Positions 32,937 through 43,560 of a stretch of 64,000 nt of DNA are shown in pieces. The DNA is taken from contig NZ_BMNG01000019.1 in NCBI RefSeq assembly GCF_014646335.1, forward strand, positions 124,001-188,000, read 5' to 3'. This stretch comes from Streptomyces lasiicapitis (GTDB taxonomy: Bacteria > Actinomycetota > Actinomycetes > Streptomycetales > Streptomycetaceae). The notes below the pieces were generated by a model that was not told where the DNA came from, did no database searches, and saw only the letters and a list, made by a program, of their open reading frames with translations. Each line of letters opens with the position of its first letter. Position 1 is the first letter of the stretch. Both the position numbers and the translations under genes were made by a program.

Positions 32937-34352
32937 TCAGTAGGCGCGCGCCACGACGGCGACGTTACCGGGTGCGTCATCGGCGTCCGGCACCGCCCCG
33001 TCCTGAGCGACCAGACACCGTACGGTCACGCCGCGCTCGGCCAGTTCCGCCTCGCCCGCGGGACCGAGCGCGGACCACGGAAGGCGTGCCCAGCCGCCCG
33101 CCGCGGCGGCTTCGATGGCCTCGTCGGCGCTGGTCACGTCGCTCGTACGGGATTCACGGCGGGCGCGGGCCTGGGTGAGCAGCAGCTCCTGGCCCTCTTC
33201 GAGGACGGTGGGCAGCAGGGTGGCGAGAGCGTCCAGGGCGACGGGCTGCTTGCCGCCTGGGATGCGGCGTACGAGCATCGCGGTGCCGTTCTCCAGGTCG
33301 CGCGGGCCGATCTCCACCCGGACGGGGACGCCCTTGAGCTCCCAGTCGACGGCGCGGCGCCCGAAGGGGGTCTCCGTGCGGTCGTCGACCTGGACGCGCA
33401 CGCCGGCCGCCGTCAGCCGCTCGCCGACCTCGCGCACCTTCGCGAGCACGGCTTCGTCGTCCTTGACGGCGAGGACGACGACCTGGACGGTCGCGAGGCG
33501 CGGCGGCAGGCGCAGGCCGTTGTCGTCGCCGTGCATCATCACCAGGGCGCCGATCATGCGGGTCGTGGCGCCCCAGGAGGTCTGCCAGACCAGCTCCTGC
33601 CTGCCGTCCTTCGACAGGTACCGGGTGCCGAAGGCCTTGGCGAAGTTCTGCCCGAGTTCGTGGCTGGTGCCGAGCTGGAGGGCCTTGCCGTCGCCCATCA
33701 TGCCTTCGAGCGTGAGGGTGTTGATGGCGCCCGCGAAGCGCTCGCTCGCGGTCTTGCGGCCGAGCACGAAGTCCATGGCCAGGAACTCCCGCATGAAGTC
33801 TCCGTAGACGTGCCGGTGGATGCGGGCGGCGAAGTCGCGTGCTTCCTCGTACGTCGCGTGCGCGGTGTGGCCCTCCTGCCAGAGGAACTCCGACGTACGC
33901 AGGAACAGGCGCGGCCGCAGCTCCCAACGGACCACGTTGGCCCACTGGTTGATCAGCAGCGGCAGATCGCGATAGCTCTGCACCCACTTGGCGAAGTACT
34001 CGTTGACGATGGTCTCCGAAGTGGGCCGAACCACGACCGGCTCCTCCAGCTCCTTGCCGCCGCCGTGGGTGACGACGGCCAGCTCGGGGGCGAAGCCCTC
34101 GACGTGCTCCGCCTCGCGCGTGAGGTACGACTGCGGGATCAGGAGCGGGAAGTACGCGTTCTGGGTACCCGTCTCCTTGATGCGCGCGTCCATGTCCCGC
34201 TGCATGCGCTCCCACAGGCCGTAGCCGTACGGCCGGATCACCATGGTGCCGCGCACCGGGCCGTTGTCGGCCAGCTCGGCCTTGGTGATCAGGTCCTGGT
34301 ACCAGCGGGGGAAGTCGTCCGCGCGGGGCGTGAGTACGGGTGCCTTTGCCAT
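32937..34352 (-). CDS. proS: prolyl-tRNA synthetase, short archaeal/eukaryotic type
   Basis: Class II synthetase of 471 residues from ATG at 34352. Motif 2 is RPRLFLRTSEFLWQEGHTAH; VVRPTSETI and SWGATTRMIGALVMMHGDDN are typical of ProS type 3. It lacks the editing insertion of about 180 residues found between motifs 2 and 3 in bacterial-type ProRS (about 565 residues). A C-terminal domain follows the anticodon-binding domain. From memory S. coelicolor has a long-type proS elsewhere, so this could be a second, possibly drug-tolerant, enzyme, or the sole one; the window cannot tell. It charges tRNA-Pro. Confidence 0.92.
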   Translation of the reverse strand: MAKAPVLTPRADDFPRWYQDLITKAELADNGPVRGTMVIRPYGYGLWERMQRDMDARIKETGTQNAYFPLLIPQSYLTREAEHVEGFAPELAVVTHGGGKELEEPVVVRPTSETIVNEYFAKWVQSYRDLPLLINQWANVVRWELRPRLFLRTSEFLWQEGHTAHATYEEARDFAARIHRHVYGDFMREFLAMDFVLGRKTASERFAGAINTLTLEGMMGDGKALQLGTSHELGQNFAKAFGTRYLSKDGRQELVWQTSWGATTRMIGALVMMHGDDNGLRLPPRLATVQVVVLAVKDDEAVLAKVREVGERLTAAGVRVQVDDRTETPFGRRAVDWELKGVPVRVEIGPRDLENGTAMLVRRIPGGKQPVALDALATLLPTVLEEGQELLLTQARARRESRTSDVTSADEAIEAAAAGGWARLPWSALGPAGEAELAERGVTVRCLVAQDGAVPDADDAPGNVAVVARAY

Positions 34353-34566
34353 GGCGCGCATGGTACGTCCGAGTCGCCTGAAGGGCCGGAAATTTACGGT
34401 CCCAGGGGGCGCACGACGGTGGCACACAAGCATTGCCCCACAACCTCTGGACGCCACGACGGATGCGGAGTTCTCTGGCATACGGGGGAAGCGTGAAGGC
34501 ACGTCGTGGGGGCGGACGAACCGTAGGAATCAGTACGACAACTCTCGGCGGATTGGGGCGCTTTCG

Positions 34567-35427
34567 ATGACACCTACGCTCGTGCACTCACACCTCCCGC
34601 GCGCGGGTGCTCCCCCACGTGTGGACCGGTGCGCACGCGCGCGTGACTGGGCGGAGATCCAGGAGAGGATGCTGGTCCCGCTCTATGAAGCGGTCTACCA
34701 ACGGCTTGAGGTGGGCCGCGGCACGCGTCTGCTCGACCTGGGCTGCGGGTCCGGGCTCGCCCTGCTGATGGCCGCCTCCCGGGGCGCCTCGGTGACCGGC
34801 GTCGAACCGTCGGCGCCCGAACGCCTGGCGCTCGCCCGTGAGCGCCTCGCGCCGGACGCGTCCGCCGGATCGGCCGAGCGGCCCGGCACTCGGCTGGTGG
34901 CGGGCCCGCCCGAGGGCGCCGCGGGCCCGGAGACTCCCGCGTACACCCTGGTGACCGCCTTCCAGCCGATCGGGTGCGTGGCGGGCGACTCCGAGGGCCT
35001 GTCGGCGCTCCTGGAGAGGGCGTCTCCGCTCGCCGAGCGGGGCGCGCCCGTGGTCCTCGCGGGCTGGGGGCCGCCGGAGCGCTGCACGACGTCGTCGGTG
35101 CTCCGGGTGGCCACGAAGCTCGCCGATCCCCTGCGCAGCACGCGCAGTTGGCGTGCCGCCTGCCGGGACGACCTGGAGGAGGTCGCCCAGCGCGCGGGCC
35201 TCAAGCCCGACGGCTCGGGCCGCGTGGCGTGCCCCTTCGGCTACGCGGACATGGACAGCGCCGTCCGCGGACTGCTGTCCACAGGCCTGTTCGACGCGGC
35301 AGTCGGCGCGACGGACCAGTTCCAGGTGGACAAGGAACTGACCGAGGCCCTCCACCCACACCAGCGCCACGACGGCACGGTGTGGATGCCGAACGTGTTC
35401 CGGTACTTGATCGCGCGGACTCCGTAG
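34567..35427 (+). CDS. SAM-dependent methyltransferase
   Basis: Protein of 286 residues from ATG at 34567. Class I motif I is LLDLGCGSGLAL (55-66), the acidic residue after beta-2 is in VTGVEPS, and a UbiE/type-11-like fold follows. Substrate unknown. The last codons and stop (R-T-P-stop) are inside a 16-bp tandem repeat. It diverges from proS across a 214-bp gap and is convergent with ftsH. Confidence 0.85.
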   Translation: MTPTLVHSHLPRAGAPPRVDRCARARDWAEIQERMLVPLYEAVYQRLEVGRGTRLLDLGCGSGLALLMAASRGASVTGVEPSAPERLALARERLAPDASAGSAERPGTRLVAGPPEGAAGPETPAYTLVTAFQPIGCVAGDSEGLSALLERASPLAERGAPVVLAGWGPPERCTTSSVLRVATKLADPLRSTRSWRAACRDDLEEVAQRAGLKPDGSGRVACPFGYADMDSAVRGLLSTGLFDAAVGATDQFQVDKELTEALHPHQRHDGTVWMPNVFRYLIARTP

Positions 35428-35463
35428 GACGCGGATTCCGTAGGACACGGACTCCGTCGGGCA
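35416..35463 (+). repeat. three 16-bp tandem repeats spanning a stop codon
   Basis: Units at 35416-35431, 35432-35447 and 35448-35463 follow CGGAYTCCGTAGGACR, the third diverging at its end. The first copy contains the methyltransferase stop TAG. Confidence 0.85.
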
Positions 35464-35504
35464 CAGACACAGGGACGCCACGCCGGCCCGCTTCCGCGTG
35501 TGCC

Positions 35505-37436
35505 TCACGTTTCCTTGGTGAGGCGGGTGATACCGGCCACCCTGTAGGCCTCGGTTTCCTCCAGGGTCTCGTTTTGGAGGAGGGCGGTGGCCAGGGCGTC
35601 CAGTTGGGGGCGGTGGTCGCGTAGTTGGCGGCAGGCGCTTTCGTAGCACTCGTCGACGATGCGGCGCATCTCGTGGTCGATGGCGTCCAGGGTGCCGGGT
35701 GCGGCGGCGAGGCCGTAGGCCTGCTGGGCGTCGTTCGGCAGGGCCGAGAGGCGGCCCACGCGTTCGCTCATGCCCCAGCGGGCGACCATGCCGCGGGCGA
35801 TGTTGGAGACCTGCTCCAGGTCGTTCTCGGCGCCGGTGGTGATGACTCCGTAGACGACGTGTTCGGCCGCCATGCCACCCAGGGCACCGATGATGCGGCC
35901 GCGCAGATACTCCTCCGTGTACGCGTATCTGTCGGCGTCCGGGGTGGACAGGGTGACGCCGAGTGCGCGTCCGCGCGGGACGATGGTGATCTTGCGGACG
36001 GGGTCGGCGCCCGGCTGGAGCATGCCGAGCAGGGCGTGACCGCTCTCGTGGTACGCGGTGCGGCGGCGCTCCTCGTCGGGCATCACCAGCGGGCGCTCGG
36101 CGCCCAGTTGCACCTTCTCCAGGGCCTCGGAGAGGTCGGACTGCGTCACCACCCGCTGCTTGCGCTTCACGGCGAGCAGGGCGGCCTCGTTGGCCAGGTT
36201 GGCGAGGTCGGCGCCGGTCATGCCCGGGGTGGTGCGGGCGACCTGCGCCAGGTCGACGCCGTCGGCGAGCGGGATGGTCCGGGTGTGGATCTTGAGGATG
36301 GCCTCGCGTCCGCCGCGGTCGGGCGGGGACACGTTCACGACCCGGTCGAAGCGGCCGGGGCGGGTCAGGGCGGGGTCGAGGATGTCGGCGCGGTTGGTGG
36401 CGGCGATGACGATGACGCCCTCGGAGCCGGAGAAACCATCCATCTCGGTGAGGATCTGGTTGAGCGTCTGCTCGCGCTCGTCGTGGCCGCCCATCCCGCT
36501 GCCGCCGCCACGGGCCCGCCCGATGGTGTCGATCTCGTCGATGAAGATGATGGACGGGGCGACTTTCCGCGCCTCGGCGAAGAGCTCCCGTACGCGCGAG
36601 GCCCCCACGCCCACGATCATTTCGATGAATTCGGAGGCGGAAGCGGAGAAGAACGGCACTCCTGCCTCGCCGGCCACGGCCCGCGCCAGCAGGGTCTTTC
36701 CCGTTCCCGGCGGTCCGGCCAGCAGCACGCCGCCCGGCATTCTCGCGCCCATCTCCCGATAGGCGTCGGGATTCTTCAGGAAGTCCACCACGTCATTGAG
36801 CTCGCCCTCGACCTCGTCGATGCCGGCGACGTCCTCGAAGGTCGTCCGCTTCTTGCCGGGCTCCAGCTCGATGGGCTTCGGCGGCTGCTTGCGCCCGAGC
36901 ATGCCGCCCGCGCCGCCCATCCCCGAGGCCATGCGCCGCGCGATGAAGATCCACAGCACCACCAGCAAGAGCATGGGAGCAAGGGAGATCAGGAGGTTGG
37001 AGAGGAAGCTGCGCTGCTGCACCACCGGCTCGGCGGTGACCGTGACCTTGTTCTTCGTCAGGTCGCCCCACAGCTTGTCGTCCGCGAATTCGGGCCGCTG
37101 CGTCTTGAATTTGGTGTATTTGTCGCCCCCGTCCGGATCCTTCTGCTCCTTCTTGAGCTGGCCCTGAATCGCGTCGCCCTTGGAGTAGATCTTCGAGACG
37201 TTTCCGGAGTCGACCTGCTTGTTGAATTCCGTGTACGAGATCGTCGGCTCGTCGCCGTCACCGAAGAAGGAGAGAACGAGGTTGGCGATGAGATAGACGA
37301 TCAGGGCCGTGAGGATCAGCCCGCCCCAGCCGCCCGGCAGCTTCCGCTTCGGCGGCGGCGTGGGCGCGGGCTCCGGAGCACCCTCGGAGCGCCACGGCTG
37401 CTCGGGCTTCTGACGTGGCGGCACGGGGTTGCTCAT
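35505..37436 (-). CDS. ftsH: ATP-dependent zinc metalloprotease FtsH
   Basis: Membrane-anchored AAA protease of 643 residues. Two membrane segments (about 38-58 and 147-167) flank an extracytoplasmic domain. Walker A is GPPGTGKT (241-248), Walker B FIDEID (298-303), and the zinc site HESGH (463-467) is completed by Asp in GAENDLEQ. It degrades misassembled membrane proteins and regulators. A Pro-rich tail of about 35 residues precedes the first segment. No Shine-Dalgarno sequence precedes ATG 37436; a TAGCGT hexamer lies six bases upstream, suggesting a leaderless mRNA. It may be one of two FtsH copies in the genome. Confidence 0.95.
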   Translation of the reverse strand: MSNPVPPRQKPEQPWRSEGAPEPAPTPPPKRKLPGGWGGLILTALIVYLIANLVLSFFGDGDEPTISYTEFNKQVDSGNVSKIYSKGDAIQGQLKKEQKDPDGGDKYTKFKTQRPEFADDKLWGDLTKNKVTVTAEPVVQQRSFLSNLLISLAPMLLLVVLWIFIARRMASGMGGAGGMLGRKQPPKPIELEPGKKRTTFEDVAGIDEVEGELNDVVDFLKNPDAYREMGARMPGGVLLAGPPGTGKTLLARAVAGEAGVPFFSASASEFIEMIVGVGASRVRELFAEARKVAPSIIFIDEIDTIGRARGGGSGMGGHDEREQTLNQILTEMDGFSGSEGVIVIAATNRADILDPALTRPGRFDRVVNVSPPDRGGREAILKIHTRTIPLADGVDLAQVARTTPGMTGADLANLANEAALLAVKRKQRVVTQSDLSEALEKVQLGAERPLVMPDEERRRTAYHESGHALLGMLQPGADPVRKITIVPRGRALGVTLSTPDADRYAYTEEYLRGRIIGALGGMAAEHVVYGVITTGAENDLEQVSNIARGMVARWGMSERVGRLSALPNDAQQAYGLAAAPGTLDAIDHEMRRIVDECYESACRQLRDHRPQLDALATALLQNETLEETEAYRVAGITRLTKET

Positions 37437-37494
37437 ATGCGGACGCTACGACACAAAATGCCCACCGGCACCCGCGCGGAACACCCCCGCAAAC

Positions 37495-37532
37495 GCCTGG
37501 GGCGCCGCACCCATCGGTGCGGCGCCCCAGGC
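37495..37532 (-). terminator. 17-bp hairpin terminator after ffh
   Basis: Perfect arms 37495-37511 and 37516-37532 with loop CATC, 60 bases after the ffh stop and upstream of ftsH. One of the strongest terminators in the window. Confidence 0.92.
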
Positions 37533-37592
37533 GACGTACGACGTACGAGACGGGCGTGCCGTCCGTCAGCCCATGGACCAGCAGCCCATGTA

Positions 37593-39158
37593 CTAGCCCA
37601 TGAACTTCTTGAACTCGTCCGGCAGCTCGAAGTCCTTGCCGCCCTGACCCGCGGCCGGAAGCCCGAAGGCACCGCCCGCCGCGGCCTCCTCGGCGGCGGC
37701 GCGCCGCGCGGCGGCCTCGTCCTCCTGCTGCTTGCGCTTCATCGGGTTGCCGGAGCGCTGCTTGCCCTTGGCCTGCTTCTGCTTCTTCTTCGTCTTGCCG
37801 GGGCCGCCGCCCATGCCCGGCATCCCGGGCATCCCCGGCATGCCGCCGCCCTGGGCCATGCGGGACATCATCTTGCGCGCCTCGAAGAACCGCTCGACCA
37901 GGTTCTTCACGGCGCTGACCTCGACACCGGAACCCTTGGCGATACGGGCCCGGCGCGAGCCGTTGATGATCGTCGGCTCCTGCCGCTCACCAGGGGTCAT
38001 CGACTTGATGATGGCCGCGGTGCGGTCGACGTCCCGCTCGTCGAGGTTGTTGATCTGGTCCTTGATCTGCCCCATGCCGGGCAGCATCCCGAGCAGCTTG
38101 CTGATGCTGCCCATCTTCCTGACCTGCTCCATCTGGGCCAGGAAGTCGTCCAGCGTGAAGTCCTTGCCGCCCTTGCTGCTCGCCAGCTTGGAGGCCATCT
38201 TCTCGGCCTCTTGCTGCGAGAAGGTCTGCTCGGCCTTCTCGATGAGCGTGAGCATGTCGCCCATGCCGAGGATGCGGGACGCCATGCGGTCCGGGTGGAA
38301 CGCGTCGAAGTCGTCCAGCTTCTCGCCGTTGGAGGCGAACATGACCTGGCGGCCGGTGACGTGCGCGATGGAAAGCGCGGCACCGCCGCGGGCGTCGCCG
38401 TCGAGCTTCGAGAGCACGACGCCGTCGAAGCCGACACCGTCGCGGAAGGCCTCCGCCGTGTTCACGGCGTCCTGACCGATCATCGCGTCGACGACGAAGA
38501 GGACCTCGTCGGGGCTGACGGCGTCGCGGATGTCCGCGGCCTGCTGCATCAGCTCCTGGTCGATGCCGAGGCGTCCCGCGGTGTCGACGACGACCACGTC
38601 GTACTGCTTCGTACGCGCGAACTCGACCGAGTCCTTGGCTACCTGCACCGGGTCGCCGACGCCGTTGCCCGGCTGCGGGGCGTAGATCCCGACGCCCGCG
38701 CGCTCGGCGACGACCGAGAGCTGGTTCACGGCGTTGGGGCGCTGGAGGTCGCAGGCCACGAGCAGCGGCGAGTGCCCCTGGGCCTTCAGCCAGCGGCCGA
38801 GCTTTCCGGCCAGCGTGGTCTTACCGGCGCCCTGGAGGCCCGCGAGCATGATGACCGTGGGCGGCTGCTTGGCGAAGCGCAGGCGCCGCGTCTCGCCGCC
38901 GAGGATGCCGATGAGCTCCTCGTTGACGATCTTGATGACCTGCTGGGCCGGGTTGAGGGCCGCGGAGACCTCGACGCCGGTCGCGCGCTCCTTGACCTGC
39001 TTGATGAAGGCCCGGACCACGGGGAGGGCGACGTCCGCTTCCAGCAGGGCGATACGGATCTCGCGCGCCGTGGCGTCGATGTCCGCCTCGGAAAGCCTGC
39101 CTTTGCCGCGGAGGTTCTTGAATGTCGCTGCGAGGCGATCGGAAAGAGTGTCGAACAC
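37593..39158 (-). CDS. ffh: signal recognition particle protein Ffh
   Basis: SRP54 GTPase of 521 residues. The N domain is followed by the G domain with Walker A GLQGAGKTT (107-115), VVDTAGRL, and TKLDGDARGG-type G4. The Met-rich M domain binds 4.5S RNA and signal sequences; it includes GGGMPGMPGMPGMGGG. A Lys/Glu-rich tail ends the protein. It acts with FtsY (also in this window) for co-translational membrane targeting. It is transcribed in the direction of ftsH but separated by a strong terminator. Confidence 0.97.
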   Translation of the reverse strand: MFDTLSDRLAATFKNLRGKGRLSEADIDATAREIRIALLEADVALPVVRAFIKQVKERATGVEVSAALNPAQQVIKIVNEELIGILGGETRRLRFAKQPPTVIMLAGLQGAGKTTLAGKLGRWLKAQGHSPLLVACDLQRPNAVNQLSVVAERAGVGIYAPQPGNGVGDPVQVAKDSVEFARTKQYDVVVVDTAGRLGIDQELMQQAADIRDAVSPDEVLFVVDAMIGQDAVNTAEAFRDGVGFDGVVLSKLDGDARGGAALSIAHVTGRQVMFASNGEKLDDFDAFHPDRMASRILGMGDMLTLIEKAEQTFSQQEAEKMASKLASSKGGKDFTLDDFLAQMEQVRKMGSISKLLGMLPGMGQIKDQINNLDERDVDRTAAIIKSMTPGERQEPTIINGSRRARIAKGSGVEVSAVKNLVERFFEARKMMSRMAQGGGMPGMPGMPGMGGGPGKTKKKQKQAKGKQRSGNPMKRKQQEDEAAARRAAAEEAAAGGAFGLPAAGQGGKDFELPDEFKKFMG

Positions 39159-39231
39159 GGCGGTCGCGAATCCTCATGGTCGTGGGGCAGGGACGGTCGC
39201 CCTCCAGAGTATCCGGCCGAGAAGACAGAGA

Positions 39232-39263
39232 GCCCTGGCCGGTCGGATTCGACCCGCCAGGGC
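39232..39263 (-). terminator. hairpin terminator between glnD and ffh
   Basis: GCCCTGGC (39232-39239) and GCCAGGGC (39256-39263) pair exactly and an inner GTCG/CGAC stem continues past one mismatch with loop GATT. It lies immediately after the glnD stop and closes the amtB-glnK-glnD transcript. Confidence 0.88.
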
Positions 39264-39268
39264 ACCAC

Positions 39269-41806
39269 TCACGCCCGCAACGCCTCCTCCACCCCCCGAG
39301 CCACCCCCGCCGCCCGCTCCCCGCTCAGCGGCGCCCCGTCCGCCCCCGTCACATAGAAGGCGTCCACGGCGTTGGCCCCCAGCGTGGAGACGTGCGCGCT
39401 GCGCACCCGCACCCCTGCGGCCTCCAGCGCCCGCCCGATCCGGTGCAGCAGCCCCGGGGCGTCCTGGGCCCGCACCTCGATCACCGTCGCCCGCCGCGAC
39501 CCCGCCGACGCCACGGTCACCCGGGGCGGCGGCGCCACCGTCCCGCGCCGCCGCGGGTAGGCGGCGTCCCGCTCGGCCAGCCGCGCGGCGATGTCGAGGG
39601 ACCCGTCGAGGGCCCGCACCAGGTCGGCCCGCAGCCGCGTGGCCTGCGGCAGGGACCCGTACTCGGCGGCGACCCACCACTGCAGCATCAGCGCGGAGCC
39701 GGACATCCCCTCGGGCAGCTCCACCGCCCTCAGCTCCGCGGTCCGCACGGTCAGCCGGTGCATGGCGAGCACCCCGGCGACGGCCGGAAGCACCCCGCCC
39801 TGCTCGGGCACGGCGACGAGCAACTCCACCCCGAGCGGCTCGGGCTGCTCGGCCCCGGCGACGGGACCCAAAGCCCCGCCGACAGCCTCCGCCCGCAACC
39901 CCAGCACCGGCGCCCCCGTCCGCACCGCCTCCACCGCAAGCCGCTCCTGCTCCGCCGAAGCAGGCGCGAGCGCGGGCGCGGACCCGGACCCACCGCCCTC
40001 GCCCACACCCTCCGCATACTCGTCGCCCGTGCCCCCGGCCAGCTCCGCCGCCACCCGCTTCACCAGGTCCGCGACCAGCGACCCCCGCCACGACGACCAC
40101 GCCGCGGGCCCGGTGGCCAGCGCGTCGGCCTCCGTGAGGGCGTGCAGCAGCTCGAGCGTGCCGGTCGAGCCGACGGCGTCGGCGACGGACTTCACGGTGG
40201 CGGGGTCGTCGAGGTCGCGCCGCGTCGCGGTCTCGACAAGGAGCAGATGGTGGCGTACGAGACAGGCGAGCACCGCGACGTCACCGCGGTCGAAGCCCAC
40301 GCGCGCGGCCACGTCCCGGGCGATGATCTCGCCGGCGACGGAGTGGTCGCCGGGCCATCCCTTGCCGATGTCGTGCAGGAGTGCGGCGACGAGGAGCAGG
40401 TCGGGGCGGCCGACCCGGCGTGTCAGCTCGGCGGCCCGCACGGCGGTCTCGACGAGGTGCCGGTCGACGGTCCAGGTGTGCACGGCGTTGCGCTGGGGGC
40501 GACACCGCACGCGCTCCCAGTCGGGCAGCAGCCGCGTGATGAGGCCCTCGGCCTCCAGTGCCTCCCAGACCTGGACGGTGGGCCGCCCGGCGCCGAGCAG
40601 CGTGACGAGCTGCGAGCGTGCCTCGGCGGGCCACGGCGTGGGCAGCGGCCGGACGGCGGCCGCCATCCGGCGCACGGCGTGCAGGGACAGCGGAAGACCG
40701 GCCTGCGCGGCGGCAGCGGCGGCCCGCAGCGGCAACACCGGGTCGCGCTCGGGCCGGGCGGCCCGCGCGAGCACGACCTCGCCGTCCTGCTCCACGACGC
40801 CCTCGGCCAGCGGCGACCGCTCGGCGGCGGTCACCGCGCCCTTGCCGCCGCCCAGGAGCCCGCGCAGCCGCGGCTTGGCCCGCCGCGCCCGCAGCACGCG
40901 CCCTACCTCGCGCCAGGTCACGTCGCCGGCGTACGCGATGGTGCGCGCGGCCTCGTACACCTGCCGCAGCAGGGTGTCGGCGTCGAGCAGGCCGAGTTCG
41001 GCGGCGACCTGGTCCTGTTCCTGGAGGGTGAGGCGGTCGGTGGCGCGACCGGTGGTCAGGTGCAGCGCGTCGCGTACGTCGAGCAGGGCGCGGCGGGCCT
41101 CGGCGAGGCCCTCGCGGGGCGCGTCCGCGAGCCAGGAGGCGGCGACGGCCCGCAGCGCGGTGGCGTCCCGCAGGCCGCCGCGCGCCTCCTTCAGGTCGGG
41201 TTCGAGGAGGTGGCTCAACTCGCCCTGGCGTACGGCCCGTTCCTCGCACAGCTCGCGCAGCTCGGGCAGCCGCTTGGGCGCCTGGTTGCGCCAGTCGGCG
41301 AGGACGGAGGTGCGCATCGCGGCGGTGAGCCCCAGATCACCGGCGATGTGCCGCGCGTCGAGCAGGCCGAGCTGGACCTTCAGGTCGTCGGCGGCCGTCT
41401 TGCGGGCCTCGCCCGGGGTGCGTACGGAGTGGTCGAGCGCGAGGCCGAGGTCCCAGACGGGGTACCAGATGCGGTCCGCCAGGGAGGCGATCGCGGCGGC
41501 GTCCGCGCCGCCGTCGTGGAGCAGCAACAGGTCGAGGTCGCTGCGCGGCGAGAGCTCGCCGCGGCCGTAGCCGCCGACGGCGATCAGCGAGACGCCGCGC
41601 AGCTCGCCGGGACTGGTGCCCAGGTCGGCGACGCCCGCTCCGAAGAGGCCGTTCAGCCATCCGTCCGTGAGTTCGGCCAGGGCCGAACGCCGCGGCGGCC
41701 CGGACCGCGCCTCCTCTTGGAGGAGGCGCAGCCGGGCCGCCGCGTAGCCACTGGGTCCGGAGTCTCCGGAGTCCTCTGATTCCTTCCGTACTTCCACGCT
41801 CGTCAC
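39269..41806 (-). CDS. glnD: [protein-PII] uridylyltransferase/nucleotidyltransferase GlnD
   Basis: Protein of 845 residues with the nucleotidyltransferase motif GGYGRGELSPRSDLDLLLLH (78-97), an HD hydrolase domain (LLHDIGKGWPGDHS) and two C-terminal ACT domains. In actinobacteria this enzyme is reported to adenylylate, rather than uridylylate, GlnK. Between the HD and ACT regions is a Gly/Ser/Ala-rich insertion (around GEGGGSGSAPALAPAS). It is the third gene of the nitrogen operon, 66 bp after glnK. Confidence 0.96.
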   Translation of the reverse strand: MTSVEVRKESEDSGDSGPSGYAAARLRLLQEEARSGPPRRSALAELTDGWLNGLFGAGVADLGTSPGELRGVSLIAVGGYGRGELSPRSDLDLLLLHDGGADAAAIASLADRIWYPVWDLGLALDHSVRTPGEARKTAADDLKVQLGLLDARHIAGDLGLTAAMRTSVLADWRNQAPKRLPELRELCEERAVRQGELSHLLEPDLKEARGGLRDATALRAVAASWLADAPREGLAEARRALLDVRDALHLTTGRATDRLTLQEQDQVAAELGLLDADTLLRQVYEAARTIAYAGDVTWREVGRVLRARRAKPRLRGLLGGGKGAVTAAERSPLAEGVVEQDGEVVLARAARPERDPVLPLRAAAAAAQAGLPLSLHAVRRMAAAVRPLPTPWPAEARSQLVTLLGAGRPTVQVWEALEAEGLITRLLPDWERVRCRPQRNAVHTWTVDRHLVETAVRAAELTRRVGRPDLLLVAALLHDIGKGWPGDHSVAGEIIARDVAARVGFDRGDVAVLACLVRHHLLLVETATRRDLDDPATVKSVADAVGSTGTLELLHALTEADALATGPAAWSSWRGSLVADLVKRVAAELAGGTGDEYAEGVGEGGGSGSAPALAPASAEQERLAVEAVRTGAPVLGLRAEAVGGALGPVAGAEQPEPLGVELLVAVPEQGGVLPAVAGVLAMHRLTVRTAELRAVELPEGMSGSALMLQWWVAAEYGSLPQATRLRADLVRALDGSLDIAARLAERDAAYPRRRGTVAPPPRVTVASAGSRRATVIEVRAQDAPGLLHRIGRALEAAGVRVRSAHVSTLGANAVDAFYVTGADGAPLSGERAAGVARGVEEALRA

Positions 41807-41872
41807 CCAGCGGCTCCTGTTCTCTGTGGGACTACAGCGCGTACGCCACGTACGTCACGCACGCCATGCGCG

Positions 41873-42207
41873 TCACAGGGCGTCCGGCCCGCGCTCGCCG
41901 GTCCGCACCCGGACCGCCGTGTCGACGGGGACACTCCACACCTTGCCGTCACCGATCTTGCCGGTGCGGGCGGCCTTGACCACGACCTCGATGAGCTGTT
42001 CGGCGTCCTCGTCCTCGACGAGCACCTCGATGCGGATCTTCGGTACGAGATCGACGGTGTACTCGGCGCCGCGGTAGACCTCGGTGTGGCCGCGCTGGCG
42101 GCCGTAGCCGCTGGCCTCGGTGACGGTCAGGCCCTGGACTCCGAAGGCCTGGAGGGCTTCCTTGATCTCGTCGAGCCGGTGCGGCTTGACGACCGCGGTG
42201 ATGAGCT

Positions 42208-42211
<4 letters not shown>
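41873..42211 (-). CDS. glnK: PII nitrogen regulatory protein
   Basis: Classic PII protein of 112 residues. The T-loop carries Tyr51 in RGAEYTVDLVPK, the residue adenylylated by GlnD in Streptomyces. The C-loop GKIGDGKVWSVPVD and the B-loop region KAARTGKIGDGK bind ATP and 2-oxoglutarate. It controls AmtB and other nitrogen targets. Its start overlaps the amtB stop by four bases (ATGA). It may be named glnB or glnK; the amtB linkage favours glnK. Confidence 0.97.

Positions 42212-43560
<1,349 letters not shown>

Noticed and set aside
34353..34566. Possible small gene in the proS-methyltransferase gap
   Set aside because: Frames there only extend neighbouring genes; no start signal or recognisable product.
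35625..39356. A 1,243-residue open frame on the plus strand across ftsH and ffh
   Set aside because: Antisense shadow of two clear genes. Composition (Leu/Asp/Gly/Arg/Val/His) is that of GC-rich noncoding frames and no family features are seen.
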